NCBI RefSeq assembly: GCF_000023905.1
Contig: NC_013192.1
Coordinates: forward strand, 620,001-684,000
DNA: 64,000 nucleotides
DNA from: Leptotrichia buccalis C-1013-b
Lineage (GTDB): Bacteria; Fusobacteriota; Fusobacteriia; Fusobacteriales; Leptotrichiaceae
Reading direction: 5' to 3'
Shown: positions 45,305 through 53,466 of the stretch, piece by piece
Position numbering within the stretch: the stretch's first letter is position 1
Layout of the letters: every line of letters begins with the position of its first letter
The notes under the pieces: generated by a model
The model's database searches: none
The model's input: only the letters and a program-made list of their open reading frames with translations
Told to the model about the DNA's origin: nothing
Program-made: the position numbers and the translations under genes

Positions 45305-47089
45305 ATGGAAGAAGAAATAAAATCACCGATTAAATATAAGGATATTCCCACTCATCCTGGAGTTTATCTGATGAAAAATGAGCGTGGAAAGATTATTTAT
45401 GTGGGAAAGGCAAAAAATTTGCAAAATAGGGTAAAATCTTATTTTATGAATATAAATTCGCATAACCAGAAAACGATGGAATTGGTTAAAAATATTAAGG
45501 ATATTGAGTTTTTTATCTGTAAATCAGAAGTCGAGGCACTTATTCTAGAAAATAACTTGATAAAGAAGAATAAGCCAAAATACAATATTTTATTAAAAGA
45601 TGAAAAGACTTATCCATATATAAAATTTACAAAAGAAAAATTTCCTAAAGTGGAAATTGTGAGAAGTACGAAAAAATTAAATGAAAATGCAGAATATTTT
45701 GGGCCTTATCCGATGGGAATATTTTTTGCAATGAAAACTTTACTGAAAATATTTCCAATGAGGGATTGTAATCGAAGTATGGATAAAATAACAAAACCTT
45801 GTTTAAAATATTATATGAAAACTTGTCCAGCACCTTGTAAATACAAAGATATCGAAGATGAGTACAGTACAAATGTCAAAAATTTCAAGAATTTTTTGAA
45901 GGGACATTCTGACAAAGTTATTGAAATGCTGGAAAGCCGAATGAAAAAGTTTAGTGATGAAATGGAATTTGAGCGTGCAATTAACGAGCGTGAAAAGCTG
46001 GCTGTGCTGAAAAGAATGCTGGAAACACAGATTATTGAATACAGCAAGGAAATTGATGAAGATGTGTTTGTATTTGAGGAAAAAAGGGAAAATGTGTTTT
46101 TGTGCGTGCTTAATATTCGGGAGGGAAAAGTTATTAATAAAAACGATATAATAATTTCGCTGGAAAGAAGCCAAGAAGAAAATCTGTTCGAGCGGTTAAT
46201 TACTTCGTATTATGAAAAAAGGAATATTCCAAAGCATATTATTTGTGATGAACGATTTATGTCAAGCGAACTTTTGATAAAAGAATGGGCAAAAATTGAA
46301 AAGCATAAGGAAATAAAACTTCATTTTCCAAAAATAAACAGCAGAAGATTGCAGCTTTTAGAAATGGGGTATCTAAACCTGCGTGAAGAGGTAGATAAAT
46401 ACTATAGAAAACGGCGTATGGTTCAAGAAGGATTGCGTAATTTAAAGAAAGAATTACGGTTGAAAAGTTTGCCTTACAGAATAGAATGTTTTGATATTTC
46501 AAATATTCAGGGAAAAGATGCAGTTGCAGCGATGACGGTGGCACTTGATGGTGAAACAACACCAAAGGAATACAGACATTTTAAAATTACTGTAAAAGAT
46601 ACGCCCGATGATTTTTTAATGATGAGAGAAGCATTAACACGAAGATATTCAAAAATAGAAAATGATAAAATGCCCAATCTGATTTTAATTGATGGTGGAA
46701 AAGGGCAGCTTGGAGTGGCTGTGGATGTGCTGGAAAAACTTGGGAAAATAGAACATACCGATGTAATTGGAATTGCAAAAAGAGAAGAGGAAATTTTTAA
46801 AAGTTATGAAAGTGAGCCGTATTTATTTGAAAAAACAGACGAAACATTGAAAATTTTGCAAAGATTACGGGATGAAGCCCATAGATTTGGAATTACACAT
46901 CATAGAAAATTACGAAGCAAGCGAAATGTAAAAAGTGCATTGGACGATATTACAGGAATCGGACCAAAACGTAAAAAAGAATTAATAAAAAAATTTGGAT
47001 TGATAAAAAATATACGAAATGCGACATTGGAGGAACTAATGGAAGTTGTGCCAGAAAATATTGCTATTTCGATAAAAGAAAATTTATAA
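45305..47089 (+). CDS. uvrC: Excinuclease ABC subunit C
   Basis: 594 residues. Domains in order: GIY-YIG nuclease (HPGVYLMKNERGKIIYVGKAKNL, about 17-40), a Cys cluster (CPAPCKY, about 178), the UVR motif that contacts UvrB (about 198-235), the RNase H-like nuclease domain (ECFDISNIQGKDAVAAM, LILIDGGKGQL) and C-terminal helix-hairpin-helix (ITGIGPKRKKELIKKFG). It makes both incisions in nucleotide excision repair. uvrA is at 53467; uvrB is not in the window. Confidence 0.96.
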   Translation: MEEEIKSPIKYKDIPTHPGVYLMKNERGKIIYVGKAKNLQNRVKSYFMNINSHNQKTMELVKNIKDIEFFICKSEVEALILENNLIKKNKPKYNILLKDEKTYPYIKFTKEKFPKVEIVRSTKKLNENAEYFGPYPMGIFFAMKTLLKIFPMRDCNRSMDKITKPCLKYYMKTCPAPCKYKDIEDEYSTNVKNFKNFLKGHSDKVIEMLESRMKKFSDEMEFERAINEREKLAVLKRMLETQIIEYSKEIDEDVFVFEEKRENVFLCVLNIREGKVINKNDIIISLERSQEENLFERLITSYYEKRNIPKHIICDERFMSSELLIKEWAKIEKHKEIKLHFPKINSRRLQLLEMGYLNLREEVDKYYRKRRMVQEGLRNLKKELRLKSLPYRIECFDISNIQGKDAVAAMTVALDGETTPKEYRHFKITVKDTPDDFLMMREALTRRYSKIENDKMPNLILIDGGKGQLGVAVDVLEKLGKIEHTDVIGIAKREEEIFKSYESEPYLFEKTDETLKILQRLRDEAHRFGITHHRKLRSKRNVKSALDDITGIGPKRKKELIKKFGLIKNIRNATLEELMEVVPENIAISIKENL

Positions 47090-47105
47090 GATTAGGAGGG
47101 AAACC

Positions 47106-48122
47106 TTGAAAAAATTAATAATTTTAATATTACTTGGGTGCAGTATGACGAGTTTTGCTCTTTTTGATAAAATAAAAAAGGAGATAAAATGGAAAGAAGA
47201 GGAACAGCCACGATTTAAACCGGTAAAAGTGATGATTGATGGGGAAGAGAAAATGCGGAAAGTTATACCGGGACGATATGAGATAAAATTGTTTGAAATT
47301 ACATATCCGACTGATTTGTTTGGAAAAAATAGGTTTTATAATGAATTTAACACTTTTTTGAAAAATATAAAGGCAGGGAAAAAGTATTCATTGCTTTTGG
47401 AAAATAGATTTTACCAGGAAATGCAAGATATAAAAGTGGATCAGTTGTCGGAAGAGGAAAAAATATTGGAATTACCGGCATCTTCTCTTGATGACTATTA
47501 TAAACAACAAATTGTTGCAATGTCAGGGGGTGCCAATTTGAAAGAATACATTGGAACAGATCAGGAATATTTGAATAGACAAATTTTTGTGTTGTATGAG
47601 CTTCTTAACAAGCTAGATTTTAATCCAAGTAATGTTTACTCTGAACTGGATAAGGAGTTTTTAATTGAAGAATTGAGAAATCTTAGAAAAGAAGTTGTAG
47701 AAAACTTTGAAAAATCGAATGTTGAATTTTTTATAAAAGAAAGTTATGAAAATTCAGGATTAAATAAATTTAAAGATGATTCTGTGTACAAATTTGACAA
47801 AGATATTGTACTTTCTGATAAAATAGAGGATCAAGCGGTATTACCAGAGCTTCAGAGAAATATCTATTTAACAGGTTTTCCTGATGAAATTATTGAAAAA
47901 CTTGCAAAAAATCAATTAAAATTAAAAAAAACACCATTGTTACTTGAAAATAACGAATATAGGGGGTATACTTATAACGAAGACAACGTAGTTGTCTTTA
48001 TTGGAGGAGAAAATCCTAAGTATTATTATAAGGATTATAAGATAAATGTGGTTAAAAAACATATAGCAGTGCTTGATTTGTTAAAAACAAGTTCAAATTA
48101 TTATGTGTCAGATTTTTTTTAA
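47106..48122 (+). CDS. Secreted protein of unknown function
   Basis: 338 residues from TTG 47106 (AGGAGGG 5-6 bases ahead). Signal peptide MKKLIILILLGCSMTSFA then LFDKIKKEIKW; the mature part is charged, mainly helical, without recognised motifs, and ends in an aromatic SDFF. A Cys inside the signal peptide (GCSMTS) might make it a lipoprotein, but the lipobox is poor. It follows uvrC by 16 bases and may be co-transcribed with rapZ-uvrC. Function unknown. Confidence 0.68.
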   Translation: MKKLIILILLGCSMTSFALFDKIKKEIKWKEEEQPRFKPVKVMIDGEEKMRKVIPGRYEIKLFEITYPTDLFGKNRFYNEFNTFLKNIKAGKKYSLLLENRFYQEMQDIKVDQLSEEEKILELPASSLDDYYKQQIVAMSGGANLKEYIGTDQEYLNRQIFVLYELLNKLDFNPSNVYSELDKEFLIEELRNLRKEVVENFEKSNVEFFIKESYENSGLNKFKDDSVYKFDKDIVLSDKIEDQAVLPELQRNIYLTGFPDEIIEKLAKNQLKLKKTPLLLENNEYRGYTYNEDNVVVFIGGENPKYYYKDYKINVVKKHIAVLDLLKTSSNYYVSDFF

Positions 48123-48534
48123 ATAATTAAATTGAAATAAGTTTTAATATAATGAATATTATATAACTGAAAGACACATTGTGCGTCAAAGAACATTACA
48201 AAAATTGCTAAATGAAAAAAGAAAGAAGTTGGGTGGAATGGATTAAAAGCGATTGTTTTATGAAAATAATAAAATATTATATGATTATGTTGTGACAATC
48301 TTTTTTTGGATAACAAGCATTATTGGATTTTGATCAATAATTTTGGAAAAGACAGGCAACTTGGAACAAATACTTATGTTTGGCGTGATTTTTGTATTAT
48401 TTGTTTTTAAGTTGCTATATCTTAATTAAAAAAGAGAAGCACAATATATTTTTTTTTAAATTGTTTTATAATATGTTATAGATAAATAAGTGGAAACAAA
48501 TTTAACATAAATAATCTTTATAGAAGGAGGAAAA
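48123..48534. other. Intergenic region with a decayed membrane-protein gene
   Basis: Contains the disrupted gene described at 48212-48429 and, after it, a TATAAT (48467-48472) that may serve the ABC transporter operon. No other feature is evident. Confidence 0.45.
48212..48429 (+). pseudogene. Decayed small membrane-protein gene
   Basis: ATG 48212 opens MKKERSWVEWIKSD, after which the sensible reading moves to another frame (KRLFYENNKILYDYVVTI then FFWITSIIGF), meets a TGA at about 48331, and continues SIILEKTGNLEQ then two hydrophobic stretches to TAA 48429. One frameshift and one stop thus break a protein of about 70 residues with two membrane segments. The stop may have been Trp (TGG). 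Family not recognised. Confidence 0.4.
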
Positions 48535-50052
48535 ATGAGCGGTTATATTTTGGAAATGAAAAATATACGGAAAGAATTTTTGGGCGGAAAAATTGTCGCA
48601 AATGATGATATTACGCTGAAGGTGAAAAAAGGGGAAATTCATGCGATTGTTGGGGAAAACGGAGCTGGAAAGTCTACGCTTATGAAGATTTTGAATGGGC
48701 TTTATTCTCCAACTTCTGGTGAGATTTTTTATAAAGGGGAAAAAATTGATATTGATAGTCCTACAACTGCCGCAAATTTAGGAATTGGAATGGTTTACCA
48801 GCATTTTATGTTAATAGACACGTTGACAGTTGCTGAAAATATGGTTTTGGGATTTGAACCTAAAAAGAATGGGGTATTTTTTGACTTAAATACTGCGAGA
48901 AAGCAGGTTAGGGAAGTTTCCGAAAAATATGGGCTGAATATTGATCCAGATGCGAAAGTATCAGATCTGTCAGTTGGGATTCATCAGAGAATTGAGATTC
49001 TAAAGGTATTATTTAAAGGTGCAGAACTATTGGTATTTGATGAGCCAAGTGCAGTGCTTACGCCACAGGAAGTAAAAGAGCTTTATGAGATTATGAGAAA
49101 TCTTATAAAGGAAGGAAAAACGATTATTTTTATTTCACATAAATTACAGGAAGTGCTTGATTTATCAGATAATATTACAGTTATTCGACGTGGAAGCGAT
49201 GTTGGGGGATTGAAAACTAAAGAAGCAACAAAAGAAAAAATTGCAAATCTTATGGTTGGGCGTGTAGTACTGTTTGAAGTGAAACGTCCAGATGTGAAAC
49301 TAGGGAATGTGGTTGTAAAAGTTGAGAATTTGACTGTAAAAAGTGGAGGCATTGAGAAAGTTAAGGATGTTTCGTTTGAAATCCGTGAAGGTGAAGTATT
49401 AGGAATAGCTGGAGTGCAGGGAAATGGACAGACTGAGCTTATTGAGGCTTTGGCAGGCCTTGCAAAAGTTGATAGCGGAACTTATTTTATAGATAATGAT
49501 GAGCTGGAAAACAAGACGCCAAAACTTATTAAGGAAAAGGGGCTTTCCCACATACCTGAAGACAGACATAAAAGGGCGACTATTGATGATTTTACAATGG
49601 AAGAAAATATGGCTTTGGGACTTCAGGATCAGTATTCTAAAGGGGTATTGCTTAATTATAGTGAAATTGAAGGAAAAACTAATGAATATATAAAAAAATA
49701 TGATATTAGACCGACAGATGGAAAAATCAAATTTGGTGGGCTATCTGGTGGAAATCAGCAAAAAGTCGTTGTAGCAAGGGAATTGGAACGTGAAAACAAA
49801 TTTATCATTGCGGCACAGCCTACGAGGGGAGTCGATATTGGTGCAATTGAGATGATTCACAATACAATTTTGAATGAAAAAACTAAGAAAAAGGCGATAA
49901 TGGTTGTTTCGGCAGAATTATCAGAAGTAATGGCATTAAGTGACAGGATTGCAGTAATGTATTCAGGAAAAATTGTAGGGATTCTGGATAGAAAAGATGC
50001 AACAACAGAAAAATTAGGAATATTAATGGCAGGAGGAAAAATAGATGATTAA
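48535..50052 (+). CDS. Nucleoside/sugar-type ABC transporter ATPase (NupO/YufO-like)
   Basis: 505 residues with two ABC ATPase halves. First half: Walker A GENGAGKST (about 40-48), Q-loop MVYQHFMLID, signature LSVGIHQR, Walker B LLVFDEPSAVL. Second half: degenerate Walker A GVQGNGQTE, signature LSGGNQQK, and AAQPTRGVDIG. This layout is that of the BmpA-associated nucleoside importers (NupO/YufO, also RbsA-like). With the two permeases downstream it drives uptake of nucleosides or a similar substrate. GAAGGAGG precedes the ATG. No BmpA-type binding protein gene adjoins. Confidence 0.92.
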   Translation: MSGYILEMKNIRKEFLGGKIVANDDITLKVKKGEIHAIVGENGAGKSTLMKILNGLYSPTSGEIFYKGEKIDIDSPTTAANLGIGMVYQHFMLIDTLTVAENMVLGFEPKKNGVFFDLNTARKQVREVSEKYGLNIDPDAKVSDLSVGIHQRIEILKVLFKGAELLVFDEPSAVLTPQEVKELYEIMRNLIKEGKTIIFISHKLQEVLDLSDNITVIRRGSDVGGLKTKEATKEKIANLMVGRVVLFEVKRPDVKLGNVVVKVENLTVKSGGIEKVKDVSFEIREGEVLGIAGVQGNGQTELIEALAGLAKVDSGTYFIDNDELENKTPKLIKEKGLSHIPEDRHKRATIDDFTMEENMALGLQDQYSKGVLLNYSEIEGKTNEYIKKYDIRPTDGKIKFGGLSGGNQQKVVVARELERENKFIIAAQPTRGVDIGAIEMIHNTILNEKTKKKAIMVVSAELSEVMALSDRIAVMYSGKIVGILDRKDATTEKLGILMAGGKIDD

Positions 50053-51112
50053 AAATAAGATAAGGGATTTTCTACCATCTATAATTGCAGTATTAATCGC
50101 ATTAGTTATTGGTGGAATAATAATGATAACAAAAGGTGTAAATCCATTTATGGCTTACATTGATATGATGCGAGCTGCTTTTTATCAGGCTTCTCCAAGA
50201 TCTCCATTCTTTAGTGGACTTGCAAAAACGTTATTTATTGCAACGCCATTAATATTTTCGGCACTTGCTGCAATGGTAGCCTTTAAAGCGGGATTATTTA
50301 ATATCGGAATGCAGGGACAAATGATTGCTGGAGGACTAGCAGCGACTTTCTGGGCAATTACATTTAAAAATTATGTTTTTGGAAATATATTTATTGTAAT
50401 AATTGTAGCTGTAATTGCAGGATTTTTATGGGCTGGAATAGCTGGGCTGCTACGTGCAAAGTTTGGAGTGAATGAAGTAATTAGCACAATTATGTTAAAT
50501 TATATTATGATTGAAATACAAAATTTCATGTTAAACGGAATTTTAAAAGATCCAACTACACAAAATACACAATCTCCGCGTGTTTTTGAAGGGGCAAGAC
50601 TGCCGCTGCTTTTTGCAAAAGTTACAAAGCAAAATTTGAATTTTGGTTTCATAATTGCAGTTCTTTTGACAATAGGGTTGTTTTTCTTTTTCAAATATTT
50701 CAAAAAAGGATACGAGATAAAAGCAGTCGGGCAAAGCGACACAGTTTCTGAAAATGCAGGAATTAATCCAAAATATATTATGTTTTTGGCAATGGGAATT
50801 GCTGGAGCGTGTGCTGGACTTGGAGGAGCTGAACGTGTTTTAGGTGGAGCTTCAGAGTACACATATACAGAGCTTATTATGGGAGATTATGGATTTACAG
50901 GACTTGCGGTGGCGCTTCTTGGAAAAAACAACCCATTTGGAATATTAGTTGCGGCAATATTTTATGCGGCACTTGAAGTTGGGGGACAAATGTTACAACA
51001 AAGATATCAGATTGACAAGGATATTGTATTTATTGTACAAGCGTTAATCATAATTTTTGTAGCATCAGAAAATTTATTTAAATTTATGCTTAATAAAAAG
51101 AAGGCAGCATAA
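50045..51112 (+). CDS. Nucleoside-type ABC transporter permease (NupP/YufP-like)
   Basis: 355 residues, about ten hydrophobic helices, of the BPD_transp_2 family: FKAGLFNIGMQGQMIAGGLAA and KFGVNEVISTIMLNYIM are characteristic of the first permease of nucleoside importers. It overlaps the ATPase gene by 8 bases and so is coupled to it. AGGAGG lies in the end of the ATPase gene. Inner membrane. Confidence 0.92.
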   Translation: MIKNKIRDFLPSIIAVLIALVIGGIIMITKGVNPFMAYIDMMRAAFYQASPRSPFFSGLAKTLFIATPLIFSALAAMVAFKAGLFNIGMQGQMIAGGLAATFWAITFKNYVFGNIFIVIIVAVIAGFLWAGIAGLLRAKFGVNEVISTIMLNYIMIEIQNFMLNGILKDPTTQNTQSPRVFEGARLPLLFAKVTKQNLNFGFIIAVLLTIGLFFFFKYFKKGYEIKAVGQSDTVSENAGINPKYIMFLAMGIAGACAGLGGAERVLGGASEYTYTELIMGDYGFTGLAVALLGKNNPFGILVAAIFYAALEVGGQMLQQRYQIDKDIVFIVQALIIIFVASENLFKFMLNKKKAA

Positions 51113-51158
51113 ATTTAGTTATTAAATAAAAAATATTGAGTCAGAAAGGAAAAATAAA

Positions 51159-52028
51159 ATGAATATATTACAGCAAATATTTAATTTATTACAGCAAACA
51201 ATAATAATAGCACCTCCAATTCTAATAACAGCCGTAGGAGCGTGTATTTCTGAAAAAAGTGGAGTTGTTAATATCGGACTTGAAGGAATTATGCTAAGTT
51301 CAGCATTTGCAACAGCAGTTGCTAATATAACTACAGGAAATCCATATTTAGGAATAATTTTTGGAATGGTAGTGGGAGTTTTAATTTCACTGATTCATGC
51401 AGTAATCAGTATCAACCTTAGAGGAAATCAAATTATAAGTGGAGTTGCAATAAATCTATTTGCAGCTGCAATAACTTCATATTCAATAAAAACTATCTTT
51501 AAAACTGCTGGAAGCACTCCGTTAGCAAAGTCATTGGCAAATCGTCCATTAATGATAATTGTAATCTATGGAATCGGCATAGCAATGTATTTCTTCTTGT
51601 ATAAAACTGTTTTAGGTTTGAGAATCCGTTCAGTTGGAGAACATCCATTAGCGGCTGATACAGTTGGGATAAGTGTTTATAAGACAAGATATATCGCTGT
51701 ACTTATATCAGGTGCATTAGGAGGACTTGGCGGGGCTTATCTTACAGCTGTACTGCTTCCGTCTTTTTCAAACAACATGTCAGCAGGGCGTGGATATATC
51801 GCCTTGGCAGCAATGATTTTTGGGAAATGGAATCCGATAGGAGCGATTTTAGCAAGCCTGTTATTCGCTTTTGGACAAGCATTCGCCGATGTTTCCAAAA
51901 CCATAGGACTCCCAATATCTCAGCAATTTTTGACAATGATACCGTATATTTTGACATTGTTGGCGTTGGTTGGATTTGTAGGAAAATCGAAAGCACCGAA
52001 GGCATCAGGATTGCCATATGAAAAATAA
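51159..52028 (+). CDS. Nucleoside-type ABC transporter permease (NupQ/YufQ-like)
   Basis: 289 residues, the shorter permease partner; ACISEKSGVVNIGLEGIMLSSAF and GGAYLTAVLLPSFSNNMSAGRGYIALAAMIFGKWNP are family hallmarks. With the ATPase and first permease it forms the membrane part of the importer. It starts 46 bases after the first permease with AGAAAGG as ribosome binding site. Confidence 0.92.
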   Translation: MNILQQIFNLLQQTIIIAPPILITAVGACISEKSGVVNIGLEGIMLSSAFATAVANITTGNPYLGIIFGMVVGVLISLIHAVISINLRGNQIISGVAINLFAAAITSYSIKTIFKTAGSTPLAKSLANRPLMIIVIYGIGIAMYFFLYKTVLGLRIRSVGEHPLAADTVGISVYKTRYIAVLISGALGGLGGAYLTAVLLPSFSNNMSAGRGYIALAAMIFGKWNPIGAILASLLFAFGQAFADVSKTIGLPISQQFLTMIPYILTLLALVGFVGKSKAPKASGLPYEK

Positions 52029-52056
52029 AATTTGATAATTAAAAAAAGGAATAAAA

Positions 52057-52812
52057 ATGACAAAATCTTATCAGGAAATAAATGCAGAAACAATTAACCG
52101 ATGGATTGAAGAAGGCTGGGAATGGGGACAGCCAATTAGCCATGAAACTTATTTAAACGCTAAAAATGGTAATTGGAATGTCCTCTTAACACCAGTAAAT
52201 CCTGTACCTCACGAATGGTTTGGAAACTTAAAAGATAAAAAAATATTAGGACTGGCTTCTGGTGGTGGACAGCAAATACCTATATTTACAGCTTTAGGTG
52301 CAAATTGTACTGTGCTGGATTATTCAGACAAACAGCTAGAAGCTGAAAAAATGGTTGCAAAACGGGAAAAATATGAAATAGAAATTATCAAAGCCGATAT
52401 GACAAAAAAATTACCATTTGCAGACAACAGTTTTGACATAATTTTTCATCCAGTAAGCAACTGCTACATCGAAAAAGTTGAACCAGTTTTTAAAGAATGT
52501 TACCGGATCCTGAAAAAAGGTGGAATTTTATTGTGTGGTCTGGATATTGGAACAAATTATACTGTAGATGAAAAGGAAGAAAAAATCATTAATAGTCTTC
52601 CGTTCAATCCATTAGTCAATGAAGAGCAAAGAAAACAACTGGAAGAACAGGATTGTGGAATTCAATTTTCTCACACAATATCAGAACAGATAGGTGGACA
52701 ATTAAAGGCTGGATTTAGACTAACAGATATTTATGATGATACAAATGGATTTGGAAGGTTGCATGAACTTAATATTGCAAGTTTTGTGGCAACAAGAGCA
52801 ATAAAAGAATAA
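52057..52812 (+). CDS. Class I SAM-dependent methyltransferase
   Basis: 251 residues. Motif I KKILGLASGGGQQIPIF (about 65-81), an acidic residue after TVLDYSDKQL, motif IV-like FDIIFHPVSNCYIEKVEPVFKECYRILKKGGILLCG. This is the ubiE/Coq5-like Methyltransf_11 group; the GGGQQ variant of motif I is common among small-molecule methyltransferases. Substrate unknown. It lies 28 bases after the ABC permease and is followed by its own terminator. Confidence 0.85.
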   Translation: MTKSYQEINAETINRWIEEGWEWGQPISHETYLNAKNGNWNVLLTPVNPVPHEWFGNLKDKKILGLASGGGQQIPIFTALGANCTVLDYSDKQLEAEKMVAKREKYEIEIIKADMTKKLPFADNSFDIIFHPVSNCYIEKVEPVFKECYRILKKGGILLCGLDIGTNYTVDEKEEKIINSLPFNPLVNEEQRKQLEEQDCGIQFSHTISEQIGGQLKAGFRLTDIYDDTNGFGRLHELNIASFVATRAIKE

Positions 52813-52820
52813 AAATGAAA

Positions 52821-52876
52821 AAGCTGTTTTGTAAGTTTTTCAAAAATAACTGACTTATGAAGCAGTCTTTTTTTGT
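52821..52876 (+). terminator. Long-stem terminator after the methyltransferase gene
   Basis: Arms AAAGCTGTTTTGTAAGT and ACTTATGAAGCAGTCTTT pair over about 16 bp with a few wobbles and one bulge, followed by T residues. Confidence 0.75.
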
Positions 52877-52908
52877 GTAAAAATTTTTATAGACTGGAGT
52901 ATGAAAAA

Positions 52909-53448
52909 ATGGTAATATTAGATGACGAAGAATATAATAAAGTCTGGGATATAGTTTATGATAGATTTAATTTTAATCCTAGTGTTGATAAAAAAGAAAT
53001 AGCGTTTGAATTTAAAGAGCCATATATAGTTTATGATATTAGTTATCATTATGAAAATTTAGAAGAAATTAAAGGGTCTGTAGTTTGGGGATTTAAAAAA
53101 GAAGTTCGGGATAAAATAACGGAAATCTTTTTAAAATGTACTAAGGAAAATGAGGAATTGTATGCATTGGATTGGCAACATTCTTGCTTTAGATATAATC
53201 CTCGTATCAAAGATGAACCTAAATTTATAGAAGTTAAAGATGAACGCTACTGGGGTGGTGGTTATACTGCGTATTTTCCAACATATTCTCCAAATGGGGA
53301 TTATTATTTTTTTATTGATGTTAATTTTCGTTTTGGATATTTAGGACATCCATGGCAACAAAAAGTTTGGATATATGGAAAAAAATTGATTGAAGAATTT
53401 AAAAAAGCTGATTTAGAGGGATTTAAATTAATTGAGGAAAAAAATTAG
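52909..53448 (+). CDS. DUF2716-like protein
   Basis: 179 residues from ATG 52909 (TGGAGT about 9 bases upstream; the frame is open further to 52873). ALDWQHSCFRYNP and GDYYFFIDVNFRFGYLGHPWQQKVWIYGKKLI are the conserved blocks I associate with DUF2716, a family of cytoplasmic proteins of unknown function often found near immunity or toxin genes. No toxin gene is seen beside it. uvrA begins 18 bases downstream. Confidence 0.72.
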   Translation: MVILDDEEYNKVWDIVYDRFNFNPSVDKKEIAFEFKEPYIVYDISYHYENLEEIKGSVVWGFKKEVRDKITEIFLKCTKENEELYALDWQHSCFRYNPRIKDEPKFIEVKDERYWGGGYTAYFPTYSPNGDYYFFIDVNFRFGYLGHPWQQKVWIYGKKLIEEFKKADLEGFKLIEEKN

Positions 53449-53466
53449 AGAGGAACATCGAAAAGA

